In this document: piece by piece, positions 22,580 to 32,943 of the stretch
Layout of the letters: each line of letters opens with the position of its first letter
Position numbering within the stretch: the first letter of the stretch is position 1
Origin: Yamagishiella unicocca
Lineage: Eukaryota > Chlorophyta > Chlorophyceae > Chlamydomonadales > Volvocaceae
Direction: 5' to 3'
Assembly: GCA_003116995.1 (NCBI GenBank)
Contig: BDSL01000008.1
Location: 1,054,001 to 1,118,000, forward strand
Length of the DNA: 64,000 bases
The notes under the pieces: generated by a model
Told to the model about the DNA's origin: nothing
Seen by the model: the letters and a program-made list of their open reading frames with translations, nothing else
Databases searched by the model: none
Translations under genes and position numbers: made by a program

Positions 22580-25257
22580 GTCGTGAACGCAGGGCTATAT
22601 TTTTGCGCGCAGGGCTGCCCAGGGGCCGAGAGCGGCCTCTTCTGCATGGCGGCATGGCGTGGGAGCTGGGCGCATGTGGGTGGTATTGGCGGCGGCGGCA
22701 TGACGGGAGGATGGAGCGGCACCGCGACGTGCAAAAGACGCGGGAGGGAGGGGGGCAGTGAGAGGCACCATCCTCTGCGCGCCGAACAGGGCCCATTGCA
22801 GCGCCGTACCACACGTGGGCAACTGGCGCGGGCGCCGTATGTGGTTGCTGCTGCCTTTGGAGGAGAGGGGGACGAGGGGTGCGGGGCGGGGACGCACTTA
22901 GAGGAGGAGGACGAGTGAGCACCACTTGAGTGTCGGTGGGGGGCGGACGACGGCAGGGCGGCTGCCGCCAGGGCCTCAGTTGTTGTTGGAGGATGCAACC
23001 AAGAACTCTATAACATTGCAGAGAGAGACCATCTATGTGGCGGGCCTGGCAGATAGGGCCTCGCTGGTTCCCGACAGAGGTACACGATTGCGCAGCGTTG
23101 AGGGGAGTACGAGGGGAGGACGACGTCGCCTGTACGGCTGCGCTCGTCCTGTTCCGTACACAGGGGACTATACACATACGCACACGTGCGCAACTGAACT
23201 CGTGTTTGCCGCCCTTAAATAACACGCCCATGCATGTGCCATTTTTGGATCTATTTTGGCTCCATTGTGGTTCCACGCTGGTTCCACGTCGATCGTCATG
23301 CATACTATGCATAGCCGCAGTTTGCACGGGCGCACCTGGGGCGGAGGGGGGTTGCAAAAAGACCCGGTTGACGTGGTCAGTGTAGGGGGGTTGGCAAAGG
23401 AAGGTGCTGTTCAGGCCTGGCGCGGCGTAGGGTGACACACGCGAGCTGCGGGCCGTTTGGAGGAGGCTATGCATACACATCTTGGACGCGCTGCGGCGAC
23501 GAGGGTCCGTGTAGGGGGCAGCAATCTCTACCTGTTGCCCTTGAACTAAAGCGCGGAGGGGAGGGGGATTCGGAGCTGCGGGCGTCGCCGGGCTCTGAGC
23601 TTTTGCCGTTTAGTCGGCAGTCAGCGCCGCGTTACTGCTCCTTTTTGTAGCGTCGTGTTTTTGTGGCACGACTGGATAGTGTCTCGTCGTGTGGCCCGTG
23701 CGCCGAGCGCCATTGCTCGTCAGGACACGTGCTTGTGTTGGCGGCTGCTGTCACGCTGCCTATAGCGCACGGACGGACGGAGGGGTGGGGGCCGGAGGAG
23801 CGTGGTGTTGCGGCGGGTGCGGCAGCGGGGTGGCCGCCGTGCCCCGTTGGTGGCCGTCGGCGCAACGGAGGCGGCCGTCAACGACTCGAATTGCCTTCTT
23901 GGCGTGGAGGAACGGTACGTCGGTGGGGCTGAGAGGCAACGGTGGGTGGGAGGTCACCAGCCCGCTGCGGCGGCAATCCGCGCAACAACGCTCCCAAGGC
24001 CCGGGCCTTGTACGGCGGGGCTGCTGCGCGATGGTATTCGAGCGCAGGGAGAACCCCGCCGCGGCAAGTGTTCCGTTGCTGGCGGTTTTACGAGGGCGGT
24101 GTTCCGGCAGTTCCGGCGTTTTTTGCGATCGCCAGGAGCAATGGGCCGTGTTTGCACACGTCAAGGTGGCGTCAGGCATTTTACTTTGGTGGTCGCCCTG
24201 AGTCGGGAGCCAGGAGAGCGAGGTGCGCACTGGCGTGTGCGCCACGGAGAGATTTTGCAGCAACGGCAGCAATCGGCCGAGTTGAAGAGTGATGTTCCGG
24301 AGCCATTCGGAGAAAGATTCCAACGGCGCAAATTTTTTCCTCCCCGGGCATCGGAGCAGAGCGTTTGGAGCTTTTCTCACGTGACACGGGAGGGGGAGGA
24401 GCAGACCCGACATCCCTTCCAGTGAGCAACAGCAGCCTCGCTGCAACGTTCTCTCATGCAGACGTTTGACCTCTCAGCGTCCCCTTGCCGACGAAACGGT
24501 ATGAGATCAAAAGCATAAGTTTTTTGTGTATGTTATCATCATCATCGCGGTTGCGGGCTGGCCTTGTTTGCGTGTGTTCTCCGCAAGCGCTCTCGTGTGC
24601 CCCGCCCCTGTTGTTGTCGATGCTGGTGCCAACGCTAAAATCCCGTTTCATACGGCGGTGGTCAGTTTCTTTTCCGCACGTGTCGTTGCCTTATAGAGTG
24701 CACCGCGACGCTTTTTGTTGTGGCGTTTGGCTTGGCGTTGATCGCTCTCGGTGCTCGCGATGGCGATATGCTCGTCCATGTGCGGTCGTCTCCGCCGCCG
24801 TTGCCATAACGGCGTGTACTTGCCATGACTAGCCCCCACGTGACCAAGAGCTCCCTTTGTAATATATGTGTCATCTATACATGCCAGTGCTTCCATCTAT
24901 AGCTCTCATAGCCGCGAGCAGTGTTCCATGGCGTGCATGCAATCGATCGACAGCCGGTCGGCCATAAAGACGATGTTCCTGATGGCGACATGGCCTCGAG
25001 GACTGAGAGGCAGCCTAGCACAGTGGGTGTTCATGAAGTAGGTTGCCGAATTGGGTGTTGGTACATATGCGCTTACGTATGCCAGGGTACCAGCTGCCAA
25101 ACACGGCCGGTGGATAATCGTACGGACGCGCTGTCGCTCGTCATGGTATTAGCTCATAGCGTGGCAATCGTGCCTTAGGTGCTGTTGGATGAAGAACAAA
25201 CCGCAAAATAAGTACATGGCACATTTGGCTGCCTCGGCTACCGGTATTGTCGTTAAG
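22580..25257. other. Stretch without a recognised gene, isoamylase 3' flank
   Basis: No exon with recognisable motifs was found on either strand. The isoamylase 3' UTR must lie at its left end, but the first plus-strand TGTAA I see after the stop is far away at 24858-24862. A short AT-richer stretch (about 24480-24920) precedes the LINE cluster. Confidence 0.4.
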
Positions 25258-25626
25258 CAGAATGCGAGTATTACAAGGGAGCCAGAACGGCTCAAGCGCG
25301 GAAGCGCAACCAGGCGGGCCCGATGGGCCAGACCACGACACGGGTCACTGGGCAAAAGAGCCCGCCCTCACCGGCCGGGAGGGGGCAAAAGCCGAAGGCA
25401 GCCAAACACGAGGACACGGAGAAGGCAGCACACACAACTCAAAGCACGGGGAGGAGAACAAGCGCGTCCAGACAACACGAACCACCTGCACCAAGCCAGC
25501 AGCGAGACGCGAGGAACGCGTTCCGGCAAAACGGGGGCCCCAAGCCCCAGAACCCAAAAGCACCCACAAAAGACAGCAGAGCGGGGGCCTAAGGCCCAGA
25601 AAATCGCACCCGAGTCAGCCGTCGGG

Positions 25627-28600
25627 TCACTCCTCGGCACCCGGGCGGCCCGGGAAGACCACCTCCCCCGCGGGCGAGGCGGCGAGGAAGGGGTGATCGG
25701 ACGGGATGGCCCCCACCCGCGGGGGGCCAGCCCCAGCTCGGCAAACGCACTGAGGCGGGCCCAGAAGTCGGCCGTCACCGCGGCGCACACCCGCACCACC
25801 GGCATGCGCCCCCCGGGGGCCCCAGCCTGCACCCGAAACAGGAGGCGGAGCCCCAAACCCAACGCCGCGACGGCCGCCAAGCACACCACATCCCAAACAA
25901 GCGGGTGCACCCCTAACGGGGGCCGACCCAGCCACAAATGCTGCGGGAGCAGGACAACCGCGCCCCCCATCGCCTCCACAAGCTCGTCACGCAATGACAA
26001 GGCCACCACACACTCCCAGAAGTGGTGGCGCCGGCGGCCCGTGGCCATGGACGCTCCGCACGGGCAGGGGGTCGTGGGCGACCCCCGCGCCAGGAGGGCC
26101 GCGTGCATGGGGAAGCCATGGAACCCGTTCATGGCGAGCCGCCAGAGGGGCTCCTTGTGCGTGTTGTCCCAGCGAAGACGCCAGAGGCGCACCAGAGTGG
26201 CCTGGAATTCCCGGAGGGTGGAGGCCAGGGCTGCCGGGGGAAGGGGAGCCTCCCAGGCCTCCTGAAGGAAGGCCGTATGCTTAGCCGCCAGAGCAGCGAA
26301 GGCTGGGCCGAGCTGCAGGATGGTAGCCGACTTGACGGTGAGGGAGACAAGGGGAATGGCCGCGGGGCCCACCCGCCAGCCGACACAGCGGGCCAGGCGG
26401 CCCCAGGCGTCCGCAGCGGGGGGGGCGGCAGCCGCACCCCCCGGGGCCGCCAGAACGAGGAGGGCCGCGATGGCCCAGGTGGCGGGAAGGCGGCCAACGA
26501 GGGCGTCGACGCGGGCCAGGCCCGTGGCCCCATCCCGCATGGAGGCCGGGACGGGGTGGGCGGGGGAGAGGCGGAGGACGTCGCGGAGGACGTCGAGCCG
26601 CAGGTACTCGGTACAGCGTATGGCGGGGGGCCCCCCGGCAGCGGCGACAGCGAGGGCCGTCCGGACCCGGCCCAGGGCATTGTAGCACTGGACGGCGACA
26701 CCCACCGTATCAAGCCCACGCAGCTGGGCGAGGTCGGGGAAGTCGGTCTCCAGGCCCCGGCCGGTGGCATCGACCAGGAGGGGGTTGCCCCAGAGGGGCG
26801 CCGAGAAGCACCAGGGTCCCGGGGCGGCCAGTGTGGGGTCCAGGATGGTGATGGGCGGGAGATGGGCGAGCGCCGTAATCAGCTGGGCGAGGGCCGGGGA
26901 GCCCCGTGGGAGGGGCCGGCCGAGCACCAGCGGGGCGGCGGTGGTGCGGGCGTCGCCGTGGAGGGGCAGGAGGCACAGGGGGTGGGCCGCGGGGTGGCCG
27001 TGGCGCAGGAGGGCGAGGAGGAGCTGGGGCCACTGGGGGGCAGACGGCAGGAGGCCACACGCGCCGGCCAGGCCTCGCACGGCCAGGACGGCGTGGCGAG
27101 CCCGTACGTGGGCTTCGAGAGGGAGGAGGCCGAAGCCGCCAGCGGAGGGGGGCAGGGCGAGGTAGAGCAGGCCGGCTCCGGCAGGTACACGGTTGGTGCG
27201 GGCCTGATGCGCGGCGGGGGTGCAGCGGCGGTCGACGAAGGCGGCGGTGGTGGCCTGAAGGGCCGCCCGCAGGCCAGGGGGGGGAGGCCGACGAACTCCA
27301 TGTGGTAGAGGACACGGCTGAGGGCATAGCCCGAGGCGGCGAAGGCGCGGCCGAAGGCAGAGAGGGGCAGGGTGGCAGCACGCTGCAGACGGCTGTAGAC
27401 CCGGTCGAGGTCCACAGGGTACGGTCCAGGGGCGCCCGCGGTGAAGGTGATGCCGAGGGTGGAGGCGGAGGGGACGACAGCGAGGCGGGGCGCCAGGCCG
27501 GCGTCGGGGGCGGCCAGGGGGGCGGCAGTGGCCACCGGGGTGGGGGTGAGGGGAGGGGCACTGGCGGCCGTGGGGCAGGCGGGGGGCGGGGCGGCGGCAG
27601 GGGTGGCTCGGGGGCCACCGGGCAGGGGCAGGAGCTTCACTTTGCGGAGGTTGAGCTGCTGGCCCGACGCGGCGTGGAAGGTGTCCATGGCCGCCAGGAA
27701 GCGGGGGACATCCGCAGCATCCCGGAGGAGGGGGGTGCAGTCATCCGCGTACTGGGAGGCGGTGAGGCGGAGATCGGCGAGGGAGATGCCGATGGCTTCG
27801 TGCTGCAGCCAGGAGAGGAGGGCCTGACCGGGAGCGAGGTAGAGGAGGGGCGCAGCCGGGCACCCCTGTCGAACGCCGGCAGTGATGGGCACCCAACCTG
27901 ACAGGTGGCCGTTGACGAGGGCGGCAGAGCGGGTGCCCTGCAGCAGGCGGCGCACCCAGGCAAGGCAGCCAGGGCCCACACCCAAGGCATCCAGGCATTC
28001 CAGGAGGAAGGCGCGGTCCACCGTGTCATAGGCCTTCTGGAAGTCCAGGAACACCACCGCACAGGAGCGAGACTCCGCGCGGAGGAGGGCGGGGAGGAGT
28101 TGGAGGAGCAGGACGGAGTCCGAGATGCGCCGGTGCTGCAGGAAGGCCGTCTGCACTGGGTCGATCGTATCCCCGAGGACGGGGAGAAGGCGGCGGGCCA
28201 GGACCCGGGCCAGGGTCCGGTAGTCGGTGTCCAAGAGGGTGATGGGGCGGTAGTTGGCGGGGAGGGTGGGGTCCTGGTCCTTGAAGAAGGAGGTGATGAC
28301 CCCGTCCAGGAAGCCGGCGGGTGCACGGTCGGTGGCGGCAAAGGCAGTGAAGACGGCGGCGAGGACGGGGGCGAGGGTCGGGGCGTAGTGTTGGTAGATC
28401 TCGGTGGGGAGGCTGTCTGCACCCGGGGACCGGCCGGGGGGGGCGGTGTGGATCGCAGCCAGCACCTCCGCCGGGGTAACGACGGGGGCGCCCAGGGCGT
28501 CCACTGCGGCGGGTGGGCAGCGGCGTCCCAGCGCACGGAGGGCCTGCAGGACTCGTTGGCGGGCCCGCGGGTCGCCCGCAGGGGCCGTGCAGACGCGCTG

Positions 28601-29956
28601 CCAGAAGGCCGCAACGATGGAGGGGAGCTCCTGTGGGTCGGCGCTGACGGAGCCGTCCGGGCGCTGGAGGGCGGGGATGGTGCGACAGGCCGCGGGCGGG
28701 CGGAGGTGGCGGGTGATGGTGGGGGAGGGCCGTTCACCGGTGCGAAGCCACGTGTGGCGGGTCCGGCGGGCGACACCAGCGGTGGCACGTTGGGCGGCGG
28801 CCGCTTCGGCGGAGCGGGCCACGACTGCGGCGGGGAGGGCCGCCGGCTGTCCCGCCTCAACCGCGGCCAGGGCAGCCTCAGCAGCCGCCCCGGCGGCCGC
28901 TTCAACCCCAACCGCACATGTCCGCCTGGCGCGGGCGGTGAGGTTGAGGCGGGCTGCAGAGACCCGGAGGGCCCGTTTGAAGCCCGGCCACCAGTCGAGG
29001 AGGTGGGCGGGGGCGGTGGGGGCCGCCGCCACCGCGGTGGCCAGCCAGGTGCCAAGCTGCTGCTGCAGGTCGGCATGGTCGAGGAAGTGGAGCCGGGTCT
29101 TACGTAGGCCGGGGCCGGGGGGCTGGGAGCCAAGGGCAGGGAGGAGGTGGGTGACGACCAGGCGGTGGTCCGAGGGGGGCCCAGGGGCGACGAAGGCAGC
29201 ACGGACGGAGGCCGCCAGCTGCGGGGAGGCCAGGAGGCGGTCGATGCGGGAGGCGCCGGAGGGGTGGAAATAGGTGTAGGAGCGGCGTGAGGGGTGGGCG
29301 CGGCGAAAAACATCCACCAGGCCGGGGCAGGCAGCAGTGAAAGCGGAGGAGGTGAGGACATCGGCCGGACGTCCTGCGGCCGCAAGGCAGTCCAGGGCGG
29401 GGTCGACCACGAAGTTGAAGTCGGCCGCCCAGATGTGGTGGCCGGGGAGGGCGGCGACGGGGCGGAGGGACTGGTGGATGAAGGCGCGTTGGGCTGCCGC
29501 GAGGCTGGAGGGCAGGTAGGCGGTGAGGAGGGTGAAGGCGTGGCCGCCCCACAGGACTGGGAGGTGGAGGAGGCGGCCGTCGGGGGACCCGGTGAGGGCG
29601 GGTGCGGGGCCGGGGAAGGAAAGGGCTCCAGAGGCCACCAGGGAGAGGCGGACGAGGATGGCGACGCCCCCCCGGCATGCAGACGGTGCGGGATTCCACC
29701 AGGAGACCCACTGACCCAGGTGCAGCGCCCGGGAGACGTCGTGGAGGCCAGCACGTGCAAGGGGGACCGCCGCCGCTGTGACGTGGGTCTCCTGCAGGCA
29801 GATGACGTCCAGCGACTGTCGGGCCCAGCAGCGGAGGAGGGCCGCGAGCCGTGGCGAGTGGCCACTGGGGGCCGAGCCGAGAAAACCCCGGATGTTGTGC
29901 GACCCGATCCGGAGGGGGCGAGAGCCGGGCCGGGCGCCGTGGTGCTGGCGCACCAT
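25627..29956 (-). pseudogene. LINE ORF2 (endonuclease/reverse transcriptase), copy A, frameshifted
   Basis: Same order of domains as the intact copy at 38599-42930: an apurinic-type endonuclease with QETH, DFN and SDH motifs, then a reverse transcriptase with [16 protein letters not shown] and QYADD, then a C-terminal C/H knuckle. Relative to that copy one G is missing from a poly-G run near 27278-27286, which shifts the frame after the GLPP motif. One C is missing near 25710, which replaces the last ~20 residues. Either real decay or homopolymer sequencing error would produce this. Confidence 0.8.
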
Positions 29957-30405
29957 TAGTGCATGAAGCCTCCCAGGACGCCGTCGTAGCGGACGACATC
30001 GACCCAGGCGGGCGGGGGGGCGCGGGGGGCGGGGGCGGCGGTGGCGGAGCGGTCGCCAGGCTGGGGGCGTCGAGGACAGCGCCCATGTCCACCTCATCGT
30101 CGAGGAGGGCGCCGGGCAGGTAGGCGAGGCGAGGGCGCTGGCGTCGTGGCAAGGCCTCCACATCGACAGGCGGGTCCAGGGGGTGGCCACGGGTGTCAGC
30201 CGCCGCAGGGGGGGGGCGGCGGGAGGGGCGGGGGAGAGGCCCGCAGGAGCCCGGGGAGCCGGGGTCCCCGCCACAGAGGCCGCGCCAGCACCGGGGGAGG
30301 TGGGGAGGGCAGGGGGTGCAAGCGGCGCCGGGGGCTCGGCCAGCTGCAGGTGCAGCTGTGCACCCTCCGCGCACGGGGCCACCAGCGGCCCGGTGGTGGT
30401 AGGGG

Positions 30406-30835
30406 CGGCAGGGCCGCCGGAGCCGCTGGGGCCACCAGAGCCGTTGGGGCCGCCGGAGCCAGTGGGGCCGCCGGAGCCAGTGGGGCCGCCGGAGCCGGTG
30501 GGGCCGCCGGAGCCAGTGGGGCCGCCGGAGCCGGTGGGGCCGCCGGAGCCGGCGGGGCCGCCGGAGCCGGGGGGGCCGCCGGAGCCGGTGGGGCCGCCGG
30601 AGCCGGTGGGGCCGCCGGAGCCGGTGGGGCCGCCGGAGCCGGTGGGGCCGCCGGAGCCGGTGGGGCCGCCGGAGACGGGGGGGCCGCCTGAGCCGGTGCG
30701 GGCGCCGGAGCCGCTGGGGCCACCAGAGCCGTTGGGGCCGCCGGAGACGGGGGGGCCGCCGGAGCCGTTGAGGCCGCCGGAGCCGCTGGGGCCGCCGGAG
30801 CCGTTGGGGCTGCCGGAGCCGGTGGGGCCGCCGGA
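30406..30835 (-). repeat. 18-bp coding minisatellite in LINE ORF1, copy A
   Basis: About 24 units of an 18-bp repeat (consensus on the plus strand GCCGCCGGAGCCGGTGGG) encode the hexapeptide GGP-x-GS on the minus strand. Variant units carry Asn, Ser, Pro, Ala or Val at the x position or in neighbouring positions. The unit contains no stop codon in several frames, which explains the long spurious frames on both strands here. Confidence 0.85.
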
Positions 30836-31248
30836 GGTGCTGGGGGTACCCGTGGCCCCTGGGCGAGCCGGGGTGGCCACCGGGGCACGAGGGCCCCCCC
30901 AGGCGGGAGCACGGCCGGCCGCGACAGGGGCGGTCTGGGCACGGCGGGCGCAGTCCCGAGCGGCGGCCTGCTGGGCCTGGTAGACATCCATGTCGATGGT
31001 CCCCAGGCGCACCTTGAACGGGACGGCACCGCGGACGTCCAGGGTAAGGGGCAGGGCGGCAGGCAGGACGGTATCGGGCGGCAGGGTCACCAGCCAGCGG
31101 TCCCGGATCACCAGGGCTTCGGGGATCCGGCAGAGGGTGTACGGGGTGGCGGAGAGGACGGAAGCGCCGAGGCTGGCCGCCATCTGGGCGCGGATACTGG
31201 CTGCGGAGAGCGCCGCTGGCCAGCCCGAGGTCAGCAGGGTCAGGGGGC

Positions 31249-32079
31249 TTCGAGGGAAACCCGTGGATGTCCGAAAAAACGTTTAAAACAGAAGTTTTGA
31301 GATGCATGCTGGAGAACTGGGTTGGGGATACGAAAGCCGAAGGTCGTAATAGGACCTTTGGCGGCTAAGCTATATCGGCTACGGCGAGACGCACGGGAGC
31401 GAGGACCCCACGCGACGCACGTAAAGTTTTCGCAGAATCGGTTTTGGGCGCTAGTAGGAGAACTGTGGGAGTTGGGGCGCTATGGGAGAGCGGCCATCGC
31501 GGTCCGGTCCCAGTCCCGGTCCTAGTCGGAGGCCCCGGCCCGACCCGCCCGAATACCGACCAGATGTGTGAGGAAGCTGTCATTACCAGAGGAGGTCCGC
31601 GGTCGTCCAGGAGAGCAGGCCGAAGCCGCGCCGCGCCGCCATGGGGGACGCGAAAGCCCAGACGCAGGTCCCGACGCCCGCAGACAAGAACGCAACGACT
31701 AGCAAAAAACTACCAGAACAGAGGCCCAACCCAGTGGCGGAACTCACCTGGCCAGGGCCCAGAGCGGGTGGGGAAAGCGGTAGACGCGAAGCATGCGGGC
31801 AGGGGGCAGCAGGGGGCGTTAGAAACAATATCCAGGCGCTAAGCGGGTGGACAGGGGTCAAAGCAACGAAGAGGCCCCAGCGGCGCGGCGAAAGAGGCGG
31901 AGTCAGGAAAGGTGAGGACGGATATACGGGGAGTCGGGTACGACGCGGGCTGGTACGGCGGCGTACGGCGTTGGACGGCGGAGGCCTGTACGACGGAAGG
32001 AGGAAGTGAGAAAATATGGGGCGTGAAGATGCGGGACAGGTGGCAAGGCTAGCAGACGAGGAGACGTGAGGCAGTGCGC
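31249..32079. mobile_element. 831-bp non-autonomous insertion flanked by an 11-bp target duplication
   Basis: The uninterrupted LINE copy F reads straight through GGTCAGGGGGC once (near 44197-44207). In copy A this 11-mer occurs on both sides of an 831-bp block, at 31238-31248 and 32080-32090. That is a textbook target-site duplication. The inserted block starts TTCGAGGGAAACCCG and ends GAGGCAGTGCGC. I see no terminal inverted repeats, no TG...CA ends, no poly(A) and no protein motif. It could be a SINE-like or truncated retroelement or a non-TIR DNA element. Orientation is unknown. Confidence 0.75.
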
Positions 32080-32617
32080 GGTCAGGGGGCGGGGGCGGAG
32101 GTAGCGGTCGCCGGTGGCAGCCGACCAGACGAGGGGAGGTGCGTCCCGTTGGATAGCCGAGGTGGTGAGGCAGCTGTGGGCATCCAGGAGGAGGGCGAGC
32201 TGCGCGATCAGAGGCGGGTCGAAGACCAGGTCGAAACGGATGGAGAGACCCCCCGGGACGTTGACGAGGGGGCAGCCGCCCACACCACCGGGGGCGGTGA
32301 GGCCGTGGGCTGCGGCGAAGGCGAACACCGGCTGCAGGCCCTTCAGGAGGGAGCGCAGGAAGGGGTCGGTGCGGCCGGCCACCGTGTTGGCCCGAGAGCC
32401 GCGCACGATGGCGGTGAAGGAGGCGACCACCAGGCGCGATTGCCCCACCTCCCGGGCCAAGCCAGGGACACAGTCGACGGGGATGGCGGACGGGGCCGAG
32501 CGAGCGCCGCCAGTGCTAGCACCGGCACCACGCTCACGGCGCGCCATGTCGCGAGCGGTCCAGTTACAGGGCCGGGGCGGCACCTCCGCGGTCAGCGGCA
32601 CCGGCCATGAAGGCTAA

Positions 32618-32836
32618 ACTGATAAGCAGAACTGATAAGCAGAACTGATAAGCAGAACTGATAAGCAGAACTGATAAGCAGAACTGATAAGCAGACCTGA
32701 TAAGCAGAACTGATAAGCAGAACTGATAAGCAGAACTGATAAGCAGAACTGATAAGCAGAACTGATAAGCAGAAGCGTTAAGCAGAACTGATAAGCAGAA
32801 CTGATAAGCAGACCTGATAAGCAGAAGCGTTAAGCA
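32618..32836 (-). repeat. 13-bp tandem array at a LINE 3' junction
   Basis: About 17 tandem copies of ACTGATAAGCAGA (minus strand TCTGCTTATCAGT), with variant units containing AGCGTTAAGCAGA and CCTGATAAGCAGA, sit between the 5' end of LINE copy A and the next LINE 3' terminus. The units share the core AAGCAGA with the conserved LINE terminus (AGCAGAATGCGAG on the plus strand). This suggests the array is the repeated 3' tail of an element rather than unrelated satellite. Confidence 0.85.
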
Positions 32837-32943
32837 GAATGCGAGTGTTACAGGGGAGGTTAAGCAGAATGCGAGTGTTACAGGGGAGCCAGAGCGGAGC
32901 AGAATGCGAGTATTACAAGGGAGCCAGAACGGCTCAAGCGACG
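32837..32943 (-). mobile_element. Three ultra-short LINE 3'-end fragments in tandem
   Basis: Three consecutive copies of the LINE 3' terminus, only about 25, 35 and 45 bp long, each begin with AGCAGAATGCGAG on the plus strand and break off at different points inside GGGAGCCAGA. Two carry the GTGTTACAGGGG variant and one the GTATTACAAGGG variant, so at least two subfamilies are represented. Confidence 0.75.

Larger units (their letters stand above)
29957..32547 (-). pseudogene. LINE ORF1, copy A, interrupted by an insertion and frameshifted
   Basis: The first ATG in frame is the complement of 32545-32547 (MARRERGAG...). The N-terminal part is unrecognised (PFLRSLLKGLQPVFAFAAAH; GGLSIRFDLVFDPPLIAQL). 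It is cut after RYLRPRPLT by an 831-bp insertion and resumes at [17 protein letters not shown] sequence near 31240. A collagen-like GGPTGS repeat domain and a Pro/Ala-rich tail follow. A change in a G run near 30210 shifts the frame so that ORF1 runs directly into the ORF2 frame. Confidence 0.7.
25258..32613 (-). mobile_element. LINE copy A (L1-type, Zepp-like), nearly full length, inactivated
   Basis: On the minus strand this copy runs from an ORF1 start region near 32613 to a 3' terminus at 25258. It contains ORF1, ORF2 and a 3' UTR of about 370 bases ending CTCGCATTCTGCTTAA, with TGTAA (complement of 25271-25275) about 13 bases before the end. An 831-bp foreign insertion splits ORF1 (31249-32079). 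Single-base differences in homopolymer runs relative to copy F break the frames of both ORFs. It is the leftmost and oldest-looking unit of a head-to-tail cluster. Confidence 0.85.

Noticed and set aside
31249..32079. Solo LTR or MITE interpretation of the 831-bp insertion
   Set aside because: No TG...CA termini and no terminal inverted repeats were found, and an 11-bp duplication is too long for LTR integration (4-6 bp).
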